Source: Flavobacterium ustbae
Lineage (GTDB): Bacteria; Bacteroidota; Bacteroidia; Flavobacteriales; Flavobacteriaceae
DNA length: 64,000 bases
Reading direction: 5' to 3'
Assembly: GCF_003946915.1 (NCBI RefSeq)
Contig: NZ_RPOC01000013.1
Location: forward strand, 48,353 to 112,352
The position numbers and the translations under genes are program-made. Below the pieces are notes generated by a model. The model was given only the letters and a program-made list of their open reading frames with translations. It searched no databases and was not told where the DNA came from. Every line of letters begins with the position of its first letter. Position 1 is the first letter of the stretch. Of the stretch, positions 1 to 9,875 are shown piece after piece.

Positions 1-830
<830 letters not shown>

Positions 831-846
831 TAATATATATTTTTGC

Positions 847-880
847 AAAATCCCGTTACTTTAAAATAACGGGATTTTCT
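847..880 (+). terminator. Rho-independent terminator after gap
   Basis: The inverted repeat AAAATCCCGTTA / TAACGGGATTTT flanks an 8-base loop and runs into a T-rich tract. It lies 17 bases after the gap stop codon. Confidence 0.9.
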
Positions 881-961
881 TATTTTGTTACTTCTATGAT
901 TAATGTAAAAAATACACTTTTAAATTAAAAATAGAAAAACCTAATTCCAAAAACTAAACAA

Positions 962-1813
962 ATGAAATTAATAGTTGACAGTGGATCTACTAAAGCCGAT
1001 TGGATTGCTATAGATGATAATGGAAAAGTACTATTCACAACACAAACTTTAGGATTAAATCCTGAAATTCTAGACGGGCCGGAAATTATTTCTAGATTAA
1101 ACGACCGTTTTGATATTTTACAAAACAAAAAAGAAGCAACTCATTTGTTCTTTTATGGTGCCGGATGCGGAACAGATAGAATGAAAGAGTATTTAAAGCA
1201 GGTTTTTCAAGAATATTTTTCTAACGCAATTGTTGATGTTCAGGAAGATACTTATGCTGCTGTTTATGCTACAACTCCAAAAGGGCAGGAAGCAATTGTT
1301 TCTATCTTAGGAACAGGATCTAACTGCAGTTACTTTGATGGAAAAGTATTGCACCAAAAAGTTCAGTCGTTAGGATACATCGTAATGGATGACTGTAGCG
1401 GGAATGTTTTTGGAAAAGAATTAATTAGAAAATACTATTTTAATAAAATGCCTAAAGAATTGGCGGTTGAATTTGAAAAAGAATACGACGTTGATCCTGA
1501 TTTTATTAAAAATAAATTATACAAAGAGGCAAATCCAAATGCTTATTTAGCAACATTTGCAAAGTTTTTAATTAAGCATAAAGACACTGAATTCTGCAGA
1601 AAAATTATTTTCAAAGGAATGAAATCGTTCGTTAAAAACTACATCAAACAATTTGATAACTGCAAAGAAGTGCCTGTGCATTTTGTAGGTTCTATTGCAT
1701 TTTACTTGAAAGATGAATTGCAAGAAACGTTTGATAAATACGAACTTCAATTAGGTAATGTTTTAAGAAGACCTATTGATGGATTAATTGCTTACCATGT
1801 CGCTAATCAATAG
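962..1813 (+). CDS. BadF/BadG-type ATPase, probable N-acetylglucosamine kinase
   Basis: This is a 283-residue protein of the ASKHA sugar-kinase/actin fold. The N-terminal phosphate loop is DSGSTKADW (residues 6-14), followed by a GAGCGTDR segment and an adenosine-side motif GTGSNCSYFDG near residues 117-127. Proteins of this size and motif set in Bacteroidetes are annotated as N-acetylglucosamine kinase-like members of the BadF/BadG/BcrA/BcrD family. They would phosphorylate a free amino sugar in the cytoplasm. The last 17 bases overlap the start of methylglyoxal synthase in another frame, which suggests translational coupling. The substrate is inferred. A role in GlcNAc or cell-wall sugar recycling is plausible because the chitin locus lies in the same window, but they are not adjacent. 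Confidence 0.8.
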   Translation: MKLIVDSGSTKADWIAIDDNGKVLFTTQTLGLNPEILDGPEIISRLNDRFDILQNKKEATHLFFYGAGCGTDRMKEYLKQVFQEYFSNAIVDVQEDTYAAVYATTPKGQEAIVSILGTGSNCSYFDGKVLHQKVQSLGYIVMDDCSGNVFGKELIRKYYFNKMPKELAVEFEKEYDVDPDFIKNKLYKEANPNAYLATFAKFLIKHKDTEFCRKIIFKGMKSFVKNYIKQFDNCKEVPVHFVGSIAFYLKDELQETFDKYELQLGNVLRRPIDGLIAYHVANQ

Positions 1814-2198
1814 TTCAGGTTTTATAGAAATCGCCATTATTGCTCATGATGGTAAAAAAGCCGATTTAATTGATTTCTTAATCAAAAATGAAGCTATTTT
1901 GCACAATGAAAAAATAAGGCTTATTGGTACTGGTACAACAGGAGGAAAAGCAGAGGCAGCTGGATTTAAAACGCAGAGAATGCTTTCTGGACCACTTGGA
2001 GGAGATGCGCAAATTGCAGGAAGAGTAGCAGAAGGAATTACGCAGATGGTTTTCTTTTTTAAAGATCCTCTTTCAAGTCATCCGCATGAAGCAGATATTA
2101 ATATGCTGATTCGAGTTTGTGATGTGCATAATGTGCCGCTGGCAACCAATGAAGCAACGGCACAATTATTATTGGATGCTATTGCACAGCAATTATAG
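1797..2198 (+). CDS. mgsA: Methylglyoxal synthase
   Basis: The enzyme converts dihydroxyacetone phosphate to methylglyoxal plus phosphate, an overflow bypass of lower glycolysis. The 133-residue product aligns along its length with E. coli MgsA. It has the AHDGKK phosphate-binding start, GTGTTGG, the catalytic SGPLGGDAQ block (Asp70, matching E. coli Asp71), DPLSSHPHEAD with the active-site His97, and PLATNEATA. I chose the ATG at 1797; an in-frame TTG at 1788 would add only three residues. The start lies inside the upstream kinase gene and the 3' end overlaps the convergent ridA by 20 bases. Finding it two genes after gap fits a triose-phosphate theme. Family assignment is firm. Confidence 0.95.
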   Translation: MSLINSSGFIEIAIIAHDGKKADLIDFLIKNEAILHNEKIRLIGTGTTGGKAEAAGFKTQRMLSGPLGGDAQIAGRVAEGITQMVFFFKDPLSSHPHEADINMLIRVCDVHNVPLATNEATAQLLLDAIAQQL

Positions 2199-2559
2199 AA
2201 ATTTCTACATTAACATTTTTTGGCAAACAAGCCACTTGAACCGTTTCACGAGCTGGAGCGGTTTTTTCGTTAAAATAAGATCCGTAAACGGTGTTTATTG
2301 CTCCAAAGTTGTTCATGTCCATGATAAAAATAGTTGACTTTACAACGTTCTCAAAAGTCATTCCTGCAGCTTCTAAGATTGCAGCAATGTTTTGCATTAC
2401 TTGATGTGTTTCATCATTAATGTTCTCAGTAACTAATTCTCCAGACGTAGGATTGATTGCAATCTGTCCAGAAGCATAAAGTGTGTTTCCAGATAATACG
2501 GCTTGATTATACGGACCGATTGGAGCTGGAGCTTTCTCGGTAAAAATTATTTTTTTCAT
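2179..2559 (-). CDS. ridA: RidA family enamine/imine deaminase
   Basis: The 126-residue protein is the usual RidA length. RidA trimers hydrolyse reactive 2-aminoacrylate-type enamines released by PLP enzymes. The family signature APARETVQVACLPKNVNVEI spans residues 101-120. It includes the carboxylate-binding Arg104 and Glu120, while Tyr17 lies in GPYNQA near the N-terminus. The gene converges on mgsA and overlaps its last 20 bases. It lies just downstream of lptD on the same strand with a 28-base gap, so it could be read through from lptD. Subfamily assignment beyond RidA is not attempted. Confidence 0.95.
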   Translation of the reverse strand: MKKIIFTEKAPAPIGPYNQAVLSGNTLYASGQIAINPTSGELVTENINDETHQVMQNIAAILEAAGMTFENVVKSTIFIMDMNNFGAINTVYGSYFNEKTAPARETVQVACLPKNVNVEISIIAVQ

Positions 2560-2587
2560 AATGAAAGTATTTGGATTCGAAAGTAGT

Positions 2588-5251
2588 TTATCTATTTGAA
2601 ACGCTTCTTTTGTTCCATTTGATATCGCTAAGCATACCAGATTTAATTCCGATAAAGAAGTTCCAGTTTGAGTTGTTTCCTAAAGGTTGCCAGTTAAAAG
2701 CCATTCTCCAGCTTAATAAATCTCTTTCAAAACGGAATTGTGTAAAGGTAACGCCTTTTTGTACAAAATCGTAACCAGTAGAAACCCCAGCCTTCCATTT
2801 AGGAGTAAGATCGGTATTAACAGAAACCATGATAGAGTTTCCAGAAATAGTATTCTCTCGTTTAACGTTTGAATATGTTAACGAATACGCAAGTGTCATA
2901 TCCCATGGAACTTTAGAATTAAAGAATTCTGTAATTACATCTTCCTTTTCGGGTTCATTGGCAAATTGGCTGTTACGACTGTCATTTAAGTCGGTGTTGG
3001 TGCCAAACAAGTCATCGCTTCGTCCTCCATTCCGCTGGCTCTGGGTGTTTTTTTCTTTTCCAGTTCCTTTATTCGAGAAGGAATAATTTACCGTTACATT
3101 GGCGCTTGTCATTCTAAATAAACTTCCGCCATTATCAATGTTGAATTTATCAATTTTGTTACCGCCATTGTCAATCGCATACGGATCTAATGTTGCACCA
3201 AAATTCATATTCATTTTATTGTCAAAAAACTGAGTTCCACCACTAACTAATACTGGCTGCCATCCAAATGTTGATTTGCCGTCAGCATTGAAATTATAGC
3301 TTGTGCTGAAGTTTAAATTGTTTAACAGCATTATCTTTTTAGGCTCTGTTTTTGTGCTGTCTCGGTCTCTTACTTTGGCTTCAAAAGTATTACTCAAGGC
3401 AAAACCAACGATGTTCGAGTTATCTTTTCCTGGCGCTCCGTATAATCCGTTTTCAAATCTAGTATATTCAGAAGTAATTCTTCCAGAAGCATCTACAGCA
3501 TACGTATTGTAATATTTTTCAAAGCTAGGCGTATAAGCATACGTAACACTCGGACGCATTACGTGTCTAATAGATTGAATTCTTTTATCGTCTCCAAAAT
3601 TGAAAGTTCCATAAATTGTCGTACCTAAATTGGTGCTAAAATTGTATGTTCTAAAAGCATCGAAACCATTTACTGTTTTGTCCACTGCTTTTTCTTCAGC
3701 TGGATCGTAAACTTTTTCGATTGTTTTGTTGACCCATGTTTCCTGATAAGTAGTAGAAGCTCCGGCACTGAAATACTTAAAAATTTTGAAGTTGGTGCTT
3801 AACGGAATAGTCTGCTGCAAACCTATTCTGGCATCTTGAAACATTTGTGGTTTAAAAAACAAAGAATCTTTTGTTTTAAACTCGTTTTTACCGCTTACAT
3901 TGTATTGTAAGTTGATGTTTTTAATTAGTCCTTTCTTTACGCCATCTTTCCCAACAAAAGGATAGATACGGTCAATACTTCCTTGTAAAGACGGAAGAGT
4001 CATGATAATGTCTTCTGTCTGTGTATTCTGGCTATGAGTTGCAGATAACGAAATACGTGAACCAGGAATAGTATTAAAGGTTTTATTGTATGAAATAGAC
4101 GAACTTAAAGTATTATTCAAGTTCGATCCAATATTGGCTTGGTTGATAGACTGTTTGAAATATTTACTACTACCCATGTTAACAGAAGCAGAAAAAGTAG
4201 AATTTGGATTCGATTTGGTGTCTTTAGAATGCGACCACTGAATGTTGTAAATACTTTGTTTAGAATAATCAGGATAACCTCTCTCGCTGCTAATTAAGTT
4301 CTCAAAACGAATATTCACATTTCCTCTATACTTATATCGCGTTGCATACGCCGATTCGAATCGCATGGCATAACTTCCATTGGTATAATAATCACCAAGT
4401 ACGGTTAAGTCGTAATTATCGCTCAGAGCAAAATAGTAACCTCCATTCTGTAATGAAAAACCTCTTGTGTTAGAATCGTTATAACTCGGAATTATAATAC
4501 CCGAAACGCTTTTTTCCTGACTCATCGGGAAATAGGCAAATGGTAATGCCAAAGGAGTAGGGACGTCGGCAATAACCATATTAGTTAAACCTGTAATTAC
4601 TTTTTTTCCAGGGATAAATTTAACTTTGCTGGTTTGGAAATAATATTCAGGATTATCGACATCTGTTGAAGTAGTAAAGCGCGCACCTTTTAAGAAGTAG
4701 ACAGAATCGTTTTCTTTTTTAGTAACGGCAGCTTTAATTTTAAATTCGCCTTGTTCTGTTCTAGAATTGTAAATTAAAGCTTTTTTAGTTTTAAAATTGA
4801 ATCGGATAGAATCTGGCTGTACCTCGCTTGATCCTTGTTTAAAGTTAGGATATTGGGTTAGAACCCCTGCAGAATCTTTAATTCGTCCAGCATAAACTTC
4901 ATCTTTTTCATAATTAAGAACAATTATACCCGATTTTAATTCAACATCTTTATAGTATAATTCTGCTTCATTATATAAAGTAATCAGTTTGTTTTTCTGA
5001 TCGATCTTAGCATAATCTTTTGCTTTGTATCTTACTTTTCCATCCAAAAAAGTTTTTTTAGGCCTAACAGTATCTAATTTTATAGTGTCTGTTGGAGTTA
5101 TAGCTGGTTTTTCGACAGAAGTAGTTTTATCTGTTTGTTTTCCAGCAGGTAAAGACTTTTTTTTGTTTTTTATTTCTTGCGAATATAAATTACCACAACC
5201 TATAGTTAGGAAAAATGATATTAAAACGATATTAAATAAGTTTGTGTGCAA
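2588..5251 (-). CDS. lptD: LPS-assembly protein LptD-like outer-membrane protein
   Basis: A large outer-membrane barrel predicted to insert lipopolysaccharide into the outer leaflet. The start chosen is TTG at 5251, which gives 887 residues. It puts the hydrophobic signal LFNIVLISFFLTIGCGNLYSQ at the very N-terminus. An ATG at 5335 would add 28 residues ahead of that signal. A leftward TAnnTTTG-type -7 box at 5323-5330 would start RNA near 5316, downstream of that ATG, and favours the shorter form. Next come an OstA/LptA-like beta-jellyroll domain (about residues 70-260, ending in the VPTPLALPFAYFP turn) and a long barrel of alternating strands ending in an aromatic-rich terminus. The gene is divergent from the amidase gene. 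Confidence 0.88.
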   Translation of the reverse strand: MHTNLFNIVLISFFLTIGCGNLYSQEIKNKKKSLPAGKQTDKTTSVEKPAITPTDTIKLDTVRPKKTFLDGKVRYKAKDYAKIDQKNKLITLYNEAELYYKDVELKSGIIVLNYEKDEVYAGRIKDSAGVLTQYPNFKQGSSEVQPDSIRFNFKTKKALIYNSRTEQGEFKIKAAVTKKENDSVYFLKGARFTTSTDVDNPEYYFQTSKVKFIPGKKVITGLTNMVIADVPTPLALPFAYFPMSQEKSVSGIIIPSYNDSNTRGFSLQNGGYYFALSDNYDLTVLGDYYTNGSYAMRFESAYATRYKYRGNVNIRFENLISSERGYPDYSKQSIYNIQWSHSKDTKSNPNSTFSASVNMGSSKYFKQSINQANIGSNLNNTLSSSISYNKTFNTIPGSRISLSATHSQNTQTEDIIMTLPSLQGSIDRIYPFVGKDGVKKGLIKNINLQYNVSGKNEFKTKDSLFFKPQMFQDARIGLQQTIPLSTNFKIFKYFSAGASTTYQETWVNKTIEKVYDPAEEKAVDKTVNGFDAFRTYNFSTNLGTTIYGTFNFGDDKRIQSIRHVMRPSVTYAYTPSFEKYYNTYAVDASGRITSEYTRFENGLYGAPGKDNSNIVGFALSNTFEAKVRDRDSTKTEPKKIMLLNNLNFSTSYNFNADGKSTFGWQPVLVSGGTQFFDNKMNMNFGATLDPYAIDNGGNKIDKFNIDNGGSLFRMTSANVTVNYSFSNKGTGKEKNTQSQRNGGRSDDLFGTNTDLNDSRNSQFANEPEKEDVITEFFNSKVPWDMTLAYSLTYSNVKRENTISGNSIMVSVNTDLTPKWKAGVSTGYDFVQKGVTFTQFRFERDLLSWRMAFNWQPLGNNSNWNFFIGIKSGMLSDIKWNKRSVSNR

Positions 5252-5271
5252 AGGTTTAAATGCTATTTTTG
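5241..5271 (+). promoter_or_regulatory. Bacteroidetes-type promoter for the amidase gene
   Basis: A TTTG -33 element at 5241-5244 and TATTTTTG (TAnnTTTG -7 consensus) at 5264-5271 are separated by 19 bases. Transcription should begin near 5278, giving a leader of about 107 bases to the ATG at 5385. The promoter lies across the start of the divergent lptD gene. Confidence 0.6.
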
Positions 5272-5384
5272 TAAAATTATGGCTTGTTTTTTGACATGTC
5301 AAACTTACATATAATTTTTTGGCAAAAATAATCAATTCTAAAAATTATAACAGCTGCATTTTATTAAAATTAACTTTTAGATTT

Positions 5385-6506
5385 ATGAATAGAATTAACA
5401 AATTTAAGGTAATATTTACTTTATTTCTAATGATATCGTCGTTTTGTGCTCATAGTCAGTCAAATGTGTTTAAGGTAACACTTGACGCTGGACACGGAGA
5501 TCATGACTTTGGAGCTGTTTACAGCGGACGAATCGAAAAGAATATTGCTTTAGCTATTGTTTTGAAAGTAGGAAAGATTTTAGAACTTAATCCTAATGTT
5601 AATGTTATTTATACTCGTAAAACGGATGTTTTTATAGATTTGGTTGAAAGAGCGAATATTGCTAACCGAGCAAATTCGAATATTTTTGTTTCTATTCACT
5701 GTAACGCAAATAAAAATACAGCAGCCGATGGAACTGAAACCTATGTAATGGGTTTGAGTAAAGTAGCATCAAACCTTGAAGCGGCAAAGAAAGAGAACTC
5801 TGTAATTACGCTTGAAAAAGATTATAAACGTAAATACGAAGGATTTGATCCTAATTCTCCAGAATCGATGATTGGAATGACTTTAATGCAAGAAGAATAT
5901 TTAGATAATAGTATTTCGCTTGCGACTAAAATCGAAGATAATTTTGAGAAATTAGGAAAAAAACTTCGTCAAGGAGGTGTGAAACAAGCTCCTTTCATGG
6001 TACTTCATAAAGCTTATATGCCTAGAGTTTTGGTTGAAACAGGATTTGTGTCTAATCCGACAGAAGGTAATATTCTGAATTCTGAAGAAGGCCAAGATGA
6101 TATTGCAAGAGCAATTGCTGAAGCAATCTTAAGTTACAAACGCGAATATTTTGGTTCAGGAACAGAAACTCCTGAGAGTCGGCCCGTAAGAGATACTACG
6201 CCTGCAAAGCCAAAAACGACTACTCCAGTTGCAGTAGCAAAAAATGCTCCAAAGGGAACTTTCTTTAAAGTACAGCTCATTGCAAGTATCAAAAAAACAC
6301 CTTTGATACCTAAAAACTTCAAAGGGCTAAATAATGTAACAATGGTATACGAAAACAATATTTATAAATATTTTTACGAAGAAACTCCGAGTTACGAAAC
6401 AGCACAAAAATATCTGCAAGAAGCTAAAAGTAAAGGGTATGGTGCTGCATTTTTGGTGGCAACAAAAGACGGGGAAAAAATCAGTATTCAGGACGCTATT
6501 AAATAA
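5385..6506 (+). CDS. N-acetylmuramoyl-L-alanine amidase (Amidase_3) with C-terminal SPOR domain
   Basis: A zinc amidase that cuts the bond between muramic acid and L-alanine in peptidoglycan during cell separation. The ATG at 5385 gives 373 residues and begins with a signal peptide ending near FCAHSQS. The frame opens further upstream at a TTG (5319), which is rejected because it would precede the signal peptide. Zn ligands and catalytic residues are visible: the His in LDAGHGDHD, the Glu in GRIEKNIAL, the His in VSIHCNANK and the catalytic Glu in VLVETGFVSN. The last 85 residues or so, from FFKVQLIAS, form a SPOR domain, which binds denuded septal glycan. A Thr/Pro-rich linker joins the two. 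It is divergent from lptD and precedes the MCE gene by 50 bases. Confidence 0.92.
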   Translation: MNRINKFKVIFTLFLMISSFCAHSQSNVFKVTLDAGHGDHDFGAVYSGRIEKNIALAIVLKVGKILELNPNVNVIYTRKTDVFIDLVERANIANRANSNIFVSIHCNANKNTAADGTETYVMGLSKVASNLEAAKKENSVITLEKDYKRKYEGFDPNSPESMIGMTLMQEEYLDNSISLATKIEDNFEKLGKKLRQGGVKQAPFMVLHKAYMPRVLVETGFVSNPTEGNILNSEEGQDDIARAIAEAILSYKREYFGSGTETPESRPVRDTTPAKPKTTTPVAVAKNAPKGTFFKVQLIASIKKTPLIPKNFKGLNNVTMVYENNIYKYFYEETPSYETAQKYLQEAKSKGYGAAFLVATKDGEKISIQDAIK

Positions 6507-6556
6507 TAAGCGCAAGTTCGAATATTTATATTAATTTTGTACAAACACTTAGAATT

Positions 6557-7522
6557 TTGAAACTAACAAGAGAAATTAAAACGGCTATTTTAGTCATCGG
6601 GTCTATTTTATTGTTTATCTGGGGATATAGTTTTTTAAAGGGTAGAGATCTTTTTACAAATTATACCATTTTATATGCTGAATATGATAATGTTGAGGAT
6701 TTATCTCCATCAGCACCAGTAACGCTAAACGGACTTGCGATTGGTAAAGTAAATAAAATTACAATAGACGAAGTTACGGGTAAATTACTAGTCGAACTTC
6801 AGCTTAAAACAGATTTTCCAATTACTAAAAGCAGTTTAGCTGCAATTTATTCTCCAGGCTTAATTGCAGGGAAACAAATTAAAATCATTCCGAATTTTGC
6901 TGATAAAGAATTAGCAGAAGACGGACAGAAATTAGTTTCTACTGTTGAATTGGGATTAACGGAGTCCTTAGGAGGGAAAATTGAACCAATTCAGCAAAAG
7001 CTTGATAAAATGCTTTTGAATATTGATGTTCTGGTTACAGGCTTGAATAATACTTTGGATAAGAATACTCAAGAAAATCTGAAGAAAACAATTGCCGAAT
7101 TAAGTCAGACAATGACACAATTTCATAAAGCTTCTGGAAGTCTAAACAATATTTTGGATACGAATAAAGGACAGATTAATGGAATGGTTTCTAACTTTAA
7201 TAAAGTATCTAGCAACTTCAATAAAATTTCAGATTCATTAAATAAAGCAGATTTAGGAAAAACGGTTCGAAACCTAAACCAAACTTTAGCCAAAGTTGAT
7301 GGCTTAATGGCTAATTTGAATTCTGGAAAAGGAACAGCAGGAAAATTATTAAATGACGATGCATTGTATAATAACTTGGCAAAAACTTCAAAAGAGCTTG
7401 AATTGCTATTGCAAGATGTTCGTCTTTATCCAACCCGTTACGTAAACGTTTCTCTTTTTGGAAAGAAAAACAAACCTTACGTTGCACCCACAGAAGAAAC
7501 AAACTCAACTGATAAAAAATAG
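6557..7522 (+). CDS. MCE-family (MlaD-like) lipid transport protein
   Basis: A 321-residue periplasmic protein anchored by one N-terminal transmembrane helix (ILVIGSILLFIWGYSFL, about residues 12-28). The MCE domain spans roughly residues 38-115 (YDNVEDLSPSAPVTLNGLAIGKV and GLIAGKQIKI). A helical, coiled-coil-like region rich in Asn and Ser follows. MCE proteins form hexameric rings that carry lipids between the two membranes. No permease, ATPase or periplasmic partner gene is adjacent, so the rest of the transporter is encoded elsewhere. The start codon is TTG at 6557. A -7 box TAATTTTG at 6532-6539 would start RNA about 11 bases before it, supporting this start. The downstream iron-sulfur gene begins only 6 bases later. 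Confidence 0.85.
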   Translation: MKLTREIKTAILVIGSILLFIWGYSFLKGRDLFTNYTILYAEYDNVEDLSPSAPVTLNGLAIGKVNKITIDEVTGKLLVELQLKTDFPITKSSLAAIYSPGLIAGKQIKIIPNFADKELAEDGQKLVSTVELGLTESLGGKIEPIQQKLDKMLLNIDVLVTGLNNTLDKNTQENLKKTIAELSQTMTQFHKASGSLNNILDTNKGQINGMVSNFNKVSSNFNKISDSLNKADLGKTVRNLNQTLAKVDGLMANLNSGKGTAGKLLNDDALYNNLAKTSKELELLLQDVRLYPTRYVNVSLFGKKNKPYVAPTEETNSTDKK

Positions 7523-7528
7523 TTATAA

Positions 7529-8866
7529 ATGAGTTATTTAGATAATATTTTATTTGCCATACTTCTTATAGTTGGTTTCGGCTTTTTTGCAGCGAGCGTA
7601 AAAAAAATCTACCGAAACATTAATCTTGGAGTTGATGTAGATCGAAAAGATAATCCTAAAGCTCGTTGGAAAAACATGGCATTGATTGCTCTTGGGCAAT
7701 CAAAAATGGTGAGACGCCCTGTTGCAGGAATCCTTCATATTTTTGTATATGTCGGTTTTATAATAATTAATATCGAATTATTAGAAATTATTATTGATGG
7801 ACTTTTTGGAACGCATAGGGTTTTTGCACCATATTTAGGTGTGGTTTATGACGTTTTAATTGCTTCATTTGAAATATTGGCAATATTGGTAATTATTGCT
7901 GTAGTTGCTTTTTGGATCAGAAGAAATTTTATTCGTTTAAAACGATTTATACATTCTGATTTAACTGGATTTCCAAAAAGTGATGCCAATTACATTCTGT
8001 ATTTTGAAACCGTTTTGATGATTCTGTTTTTATTGATGAATGCTTCTGATTTGCATTTACAAAATGTGCCAGGAGGATATTCTCATTTTCATAAAGCAGG
8101 AAGTTATCCAATAAGCCAGTTTATTGCGCCAATTTTTAATGGTGTATCAAATGAAACTGTAGGATTGCTGTTCGAAGTTTTCTGGTGGTTGCATATCGCA
8201 GGTATTTTAGTTTTCATGAACTATTTATACTTTTCAAAACATTTGCACATTCTTTTGGCGTTCCCGAATACCTATTTTGCAAATCTGCAGCCAGAAGGGC
8301 AATTTGATAATTTAGCTTCGGTTACTAAGGAAGTCAAATTAATGATGGATCCAAATGCAGATCCGTTTGCTGCAGCTCCAGCTGATGAAAATGCTGCACC
8401 AAGCAAGTTTGGTGCAAGTGACGTTCAGGATTTAAATTGGGTTCAGCTTTTAAATGCATACACGTGTACAGAATGTGGTCGTTGTACTTCTGCTTGTCCT
8501 GCCAATCAAACAGGTAAAAAATTGTCTCCTCGTAAAATTATGATGGATACAAGAGATCGTTTGACCGAAGTTGGTAAAAATATCGATGCAAACAAAGGAA
8601 CTTTCGTGCCTGATAATAAATCATTATTAAACGATTATATTACACCAGAAGAATTATGGGCTTGTACTTCTTGTAATGCATGTGTTGAAGAATGCCCTGT
8701 AAATATTAGTCCGCTATCTATTATTATGGATATGCGTCGTTATTTAGTTATGGAGCAAAGTGCTGCACCGATGTCACTAAATGCAATGATGACTAATATT
8801 GAAAACAACGGCGCGCCTTGGCAGTATAGCCAGCAAGACCGTTTAAACTGGAAAAACGAAAATTAA
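7529..8866 (+). CDS. Membrane-anchored HdrC-like iron-sulfur protein
   Basis: A 445-residue fusion. The N-terminal half holds about five transmembrane helices resembling the NarI/HdrE cytochrome b type, with candidate haem histidines in LHIFVYVG, WWLHIAG and SKHLHILLAF. The C-terminal half holds two 4Fe-4S motifs: CTECGRCTSACP near residue 312 and CTSCNACVEECP near residue 381. This is the HdrC-type dicluster ferredoxin domain. The next gene encodes the HdrB/CCG partner, so together they probably form a membrane quinone- or disulfide-linked electron-transfer module. The physiological donor and acceptor are unknown. The gene starts 6 bases after the MCE gene, apparently in the same transcript. 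Confidence 0.82.
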   Translation: MSYLDNILFAILLIVGFGFFAASVKKIYRNINLGVDVDRKDNPKARWKNMALIALGQSKMVRRPVAGILHIFVYVGFIIINIELLEIIIDGLFGTHRVFAPYLGVVYDVLIASFEILAILVIIAVVAFWIRRNFIRLKRFIHSDLTGFPKSDANYILYFETVLMILFLLMNASDLHLQNVPGGYSHFHKAGSYPISQFIAPIFNGVSNETVGLLFEVFWWLHIAGILVFMNYLYFSKHLHILLAFPNTYFANLQPEGQFDNLASVTKEVKLMMDPNADPFAAAPADENAAPSKFGASDVQDLNWVQLLNAYTCTECGRCTSACPANQTGKKLSPRKIMMDTRDRLTEVGKNIDANKGTFVPDNKSLLNDYITPEELWACTSCNACVEECPVNISPLSIIMDMRRYLVMEQSAAPMSLNAMMTNIENNGAPWQYSQQDRLNWKNEN

Positions 8867-8876
8867 AAAAGTCTAA

Positions 8877-8974
8877 GTGGTTAATTGTTTTACCATTTAA
8901 TCGATAATAAAGTATTTAAGGTTTTTAGTAGGTGATCGTAGCGAGTGCGATTAACCAAGTAAACGATTAACCGA
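8877..8974. repeat. Word-repeat hairpin in the HdrC/HdrB spacer
   Basis: The 125-base spacer carries left-arm words of the type GGTTAATTG and ATTTAATCG (8877-8903) and complementary right-arm words CGATTAACC and ACGATTAACC (8948-8974). They can fold into an imperfect hairpin of about 27 base pairs. The same word family recurs between pyrR and pyrB. Confidence 0.65.
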
Positions 8975-8991
8975 TTTAACAACAAAAGAAG

Positions 8992-9783
8992 ATGTCAGAA
9001 AGTTTAGTAGTGCCAACAATGGCAGAAATGCTTGCCGAAGGAAAACAGCCAGAGGTTTTGTTTTGGGTAGGTTGCGCAGGAAGTTTTGATGATAGAGCAA
9101 AAAAAATTACTAAAGCGTTTGTGCGAATTTTAAATCGTACCAATGTTTCTTTTGCAGTTTTAGGTACAGAAGAGAGTTGTACAGGTGATCCTGCAAAGAG
9201 AGCTGGAAATGAATTTTTGTTTCAGATGCAGGCCATGATGAATATCGAGGTTTTGAATGCTTATGAAGCTAAAAAAATTGTTACGGCTTGCCCACACTGT
9301 TTTAATACTTTAAAAAATGAGTATCCGGAATTAGGTGGGAACTACGAAGTTATTCACCATACAGAGTTTTTAAAATCTTTAATTGATGACGGAAGACTAA
9401 CTGTTGAAGGTGGACAATTTAAAGGTAAAAAAATTACTTTTCACGATCCTTGCTATTTAGGACGGGCAAATAAAGTTTATGAAGCGCCAAGAGATTTAAT
9501 TCAGAAATTAGATGTTGAATTGGTCGAAATGAAACGTTCTAAATCAAACGGATTATGCTGTGGAGCAGGAGGAGCGCAAATGTTTAAAGATGCTGAACCT
9601 GGAAATAAAGAAGTAAACGTACTTCGTACAGAAGATGCTCTAGAAGTTCAGCCAGATATTATTGCTGCGGGTTGTCCTTTCTGTAATACGATGTTAACAG
9701 ACGGAATCAAACATGCACACAAAGAAGGAGAAGTAAAAGTGATGGATGTGGCTGAGTTAATTGCTAATGCGCAAGATTTATAA
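8992..9783 (+). CDS. HdrB-like CCG-domain (Fe-S)-binding protein
   Basis: A 263-residue soluble protein with two cysteine-rich CCG domains. The first shows CAGSFDD with Cys residues through TACPHCFNTLKNEYP. The second shows HDPCYLGRANKVYEAPR, NGLCCGAGGAQMFK and AAGCPFCNTML. In HdrB these sets hold a non-cubane Fe-S cluster that carries out disulfide chemistry. Related lactate and glycolate oxidase subunits use them for electron transfer. The order of membrane HdrC-like gene then this gene suggests a two-subunit complex. The spacer between the two contains a word-repeat hairpin. The substrate is not identifiable from sequence alone. Confidence 0.87.
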   Translation: MSESLVVPTMAEMLAEGKQPEVLFWVGCAGSFDDRAKKITKAFVRILNRTNVSFAVLGTEESCTGDPAKRAGNEFLFQMQAMMNIEVLNAYEAKKIVTACPHCFNTLKNEYPELGGNYEVIHHTEFLKSLIDDGRLTVEGGQFKGKKITFHDPCYLGRANKVYEAPRDLIQKLDVELVEMKRSKSNGLCCGAGGAQMFKDAEPGNKEVNVLRTEDALEVQPDIIAAGCPFCNTMLTDGIKHAHKEGEVKVMDVAELIANAQDL

Positions 9784-9828
9784 ATAAGGTTCAAAGTGAC
9801 AAAGGGGCAAGGGGTTAAAGTTTTAAAA

Positions 9829-9850
9829 CCTGAAACCTGAAACTTGAAAC
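9829..9850. repeat. CCTGAAA/CTTGAAA word repeat
   Basis: Three tandem copies of a 7-8 base word (cctgaaa, cctgaaa, cttgaaac) lie just before the next gene. An inverted version lies at 10406-10427 on the far side of that gene, and the same words recur at 55207-55260. Confidence 0.65.
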
Positions 9851-9875
9851 AAAACAAACAAAACAAAATTTAAAA

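Noticed and set aside
5252..5335. Extended LptD start at the ATG at 5335
   Set aside because: It adds a 28-residue extension before the signal peptide and lies upstream of a likely transcription start. Not fully excluded.
5319..5384. Extended amidase start at the TTG at 5319
   Set aside because: It would place 22 residues before a clear signal peptide that begins at the ATG at 5385.
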